Shown here: piece after piece, positions 42,423-43,966 of the stretch
Numbering within the stretch: position 1 is the stretch's first letter
Layout of the letters: every line of letters starts with the position of its first letter
The notes under the pieces: model-generated
Told to the model about the DNA's origin: nothing
What the model saw: the letters and a program-made list of their open reading frames with translations, nothing else
Database searches by the model: none
NCBI RefSeq assembly: GCF_030732985.1
Contig: NZ_JASHJX010000039.1
Location: 1 to 43,966, forward strand
Reading direction: 5' to 3'
Origin: Nioella sp. MMSF_3534
GTDB taxonomy: Bacteria > Pseudomonadota > Alphaproteobacteria > Rhodobacterales > Rhodobacteraceae
Length of the DNA: 43,966 nt
Position numbers and translations under genes: made by a program

Positions 42423-43112
42423 TCAGTCCCCGGGCAGGCAGACACCGTCATAGCCGCGCCCGGTGGTGCGGGTCATGCGTGACGGGCGGTGTGGCGGGCG
42501 GCAGGCCACCAGCGTGTAGCCATTGGGATTTCCGGGCACCGACGACAACTGTGTAGCTGCGCGATCGAGCGAGGCGGAGCCGCCGGGGGCCAGAACGATG
42601 GATTGTGCGCAGGGGCTGGGGTTTTCTTCGCCGGGCAGGCACAGGCCCACGACGATCTCGTGATCGCAGAGATTGGTGGCATCCAGATTGTCCTCGGCCC
42701 CCGGCGTATAGCGTACGCAGCCGTTCACATCGGCCCTGAGCGAGGGGCGCTGATACGCGCCGGTAAGACTGTCCAGCAGGACGGGAACCGCGAAGGCCAT
42801 GCAGATGGCGAACAGCAGTCCGGCCCAGATCGGCACCCTGCGGGGCTGGCCCTTTCGTTCGAACAGGGTCAGCGCCGCAAGCGCGAACCACGCGCCCAGA
42901 AACGCCATGCCCCCGGTGATCTCGGGCAGCCAGGGCGATGCCCGCCAATAGGGTTGGACCCACGCAAGGAGGTGGGGCAGCACATAGGCCGAGGCAAGCG
43001 CGACAAGCAGCACCCGCCGAAACGAGATGCCGCCGCGCCCATGCGCCACGATGATGGCAAACAGCCCCCCAAGGAGGCCGAAGAAAACGGAACCGTCAGA
43101 AAAGCCGGGCAT
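42423..43112 (-). CDS. membrane protein of unknown function
   Basis: A 229-residue protein starting MPGFSDGSVFFGLLGGLFA with three to four hydrophobic segments in the first 120 residues (about 7-25, 32-50, 65-85 and 94-115). A soluble cysteine-containing domain follows (C-terminal 110 residues with NLCDHEIVVGLC, PSPC and ACRPPH). The soluble part probably faces the periplasm and could be disulfide-bonded. The start at 43112, preceded by GAGGATCC, is chosen over a longer frame with an unusual Cys-rich N-terminus. I recognise no family. Confidence 0.75.
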   Translation of the reverse strand: MPGFSDGSVFFGLLGGLFAIIVAHGRGGISFRRVLLVALASAYVLPHLLAWVQPYWRASPWLPEITGGMAFLGAWFALAALTLFERKGQPRRVPIWAGLLFAICMAFAVPVLLDSLTGAYQRPSLRADVNGCVRYTPGAEDNLDATNLCDHEIVVGLCLPGEENPSPCAQSIVLAPGGSASLDRAATQLSSVPGNPNGYTLVACRPPHRPSRMTRTTGRGYDGVCLPGD

Positions 43113-43268
43113 GGATCCTCGGGAATGGGGCAAGGACTGCGAACGCGGCGCGCCGCAATTGGCGCAGTCTGGCGTGCAATGCAATGATTTGCCAAGTCGA
43201 TTCCGTCACTAAGCCGTCGCCGGCCTTGAGGCTGTACGGACGCGTCAGGCTGCGCCACAATCGTCGCT

Positions 43269-43966
43269 ATGCTACGCCTGACCGCGCCCCTTCTGTTGCT
43301 TGCCCTCCTGACCGGCCCGCTCAGGGCCGATCCCCCGCCGCCGGATCTGGGCGCTTTGCTGGATATCGCGCAAGCCCCCTTTCAGCAGCGCGATGCGGTC
43401 GAACGGCAACTGGCAGGAGCCTTGCCGCTGTTCATTCCGATGCCAGAGCCCGCGCAGCCCGGCCCCAGCATCGGGGATTTGTACTACTGGTCACTCGAAG
43501 GTCGTTTCGGTCTGCACATCGCAGGCACAAACGCCCATGGCGGATTTGTGACCTGCGCCCGCTACGGGCGGATCACGCTGGAGCGATTGCAGGAGCTGCC
43601 AAGCTCTGACCCGCGTGTCTTTCCGCTGATGCGGCAGGCGGCGATCCTGCATGACGATGCCAGCGCCTGGCCGGAACAGGCAGTGGCCCGGCTGGTCTGC
43701 CAGGTGACCTGGGACGATGGCCGCCGGGTCGCGCCGCTGGAACGCGATACGGTCGAGGAGCAGCTGTCGGACAGGTTCGCAACGGTCCTCAGTCGCCCGG
43801 ACCCGGCCGAACGCCCCAATTCGGTGCGGGTCTTCGGGCCGGGGGGCTACGTGATCGAAGGGCAGGGCGGGCCTGCGGACATGATCCGGGTGGTGGATCG
43901 CGCAGAGGTCCGGCAGCTGGCCACGCACCAGTTGATCCTGCTGCGCGGCTTTCTGTTGGGCGGGGG
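43269..43966 (+). CDS. exported protein of unknown function, 3'-truncated by window edge
   Basis: The frame opens at ATG 43269 and stays open to the last base, giving at least 232 residues. It begins MLRLTAPLLLLALLTGPLRA, a clear signal peptide, followed by a Pro-rich DPPPPDLG. The mature part has two cysteines (FVTCARYG and RLVCQVTW) that may pair in the periplasm, with a GRFGLHIAGTNAHGG stretch between. No family is recognised. It is divergent from the membrane-protein gene by 156 nt. The end lies outside the window, so length and C-terminal domains are unknown. Codon use and the signal peptide argue that it is real. Confidence 0.7.
   Translation, partial: MLRLTAPLLLLALLTGPLRADPPPPDLGALLDIAQAPFQQRDAVERQLAGALPLFIPMPEPAQPGPSIGDLYYWSLEGRFGLHIAGTNAHGGFVTCARYGRITLERLQELPSSDPRVFPLMRQAAILHDDASAWPEQAVARLVCQVTWDDGRRVAPLERDTVEEQLSDRFATVLSRPDPAERPNSVRVFGPGGYVIEGQGGPADMIRVVDRAEVRQLATHQLILLRGFLLGG

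Noticed and set aside
1-43966. CRISPR arrays, insertion sequences, prophage genes, rRNA or tRNA
   Set aside because: No regularly spaced repeats, transposase-like or phage-like proteins, or RNA gene signatures were found by eye; tRNAs can be missed without a covariance search.

Overview
The window looks like a chromosomal stretch from a GC-rich marine-type alphaproteobacterium of the Rhodobacteraceae/Roseobacter group. That placement is an inference from gene content. It rests on the aerobic cobaltochelatase subunits CobS and CobT with a J-domain protein and BolA between conserved Rhodobacterales small proteins, the DUF6314 protein, a FliG homologue without a flagellar cluster, ppiD next to trpE, and a terminator-linked intergenic motif. 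No plasmid, phage, insertion-sequence, CRISPR, rRNA or tRNA feature was recognised by eye. The gene density, short gaps and even composition suggest ordinary core chromosome with some accessory secreted proteins.

Layout. 1-4.7 kb: the 3' part of a ClC chloride channel, an exported unknown, a DUF427 protein and an M24 Xaa-Pro aminopeptidase. 4.8-8.2 kb: cobT preceded on the minus strand by small exported unknowns. 8.3-11.7 kb: a BaiN-type flavoprotein, then a minus-strand module of ECF sigma factor, RskA-type anti-sigma factor and fasciclin protein. 11.7-14.9 kb: cobS, a J-domain protein, bolA, a DUF4177 protein and a DUF4087 protein. 14.9-18.4 kb: gatB, two tandem secreted lytic transglycosylase-like paralogues and a small membrane protein. 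18.5-23.8 kb: pepN, a VOC protein with a WYL regulator, and a cryptochrome/photolyase. 23.9-27.6 kb: glcB, glcG, a class I glutamine amidotransferase-like hydrolase and a 60-residue protein. 27.7-32.6 kb: a FliG homologue, argC, a tiny Cys-rich exported peptide, uspA, purB and a DUF6314 protein. 32.6-34.4 kb: two tandem exported proteins whose C-terminal parts resemble the beta domain of the von Hippel-Lindau protein. 34.4-44 kb: a small unknown, a methyltransferase divergent from a LysR regulator, trpE, ppiD, a PLP aminotransferase, ssb, a lytic transglycosylase, a membrane protein and the start of an exported protein cut by the window edge.

How the genes work together. CobS and CobT are partner subunits of the cobalt-inserting chelatase of aerobic B12 synthesis but sit about 5 kb apart on opposite strands. 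GlcB and GlcG are the glyoxylate/glycolate part of a glc locus without glcDEF. The sigma/anti-sigma pair overlaps by 4 nt and probably controls the fasciclin gene behind it. The WYL regulator probably acts on a perfect 9-bp inverted repeat in the pepN/VOC divergent region. uspA carries an FNR/CRP-family box. PpiD and TrpE form a tight minus-strand pair.

The most unusual content is the pair of exported proteins with VHL-beta-like domains. The next most interesting items are the sigma/anti-sigma/fasciclin module, an 11-bp phased repeat before the DUF4087 gene, the palindrome in front of the VOC/WYL pair, and the hairpin-plus-motif element found at three intergenic sites.
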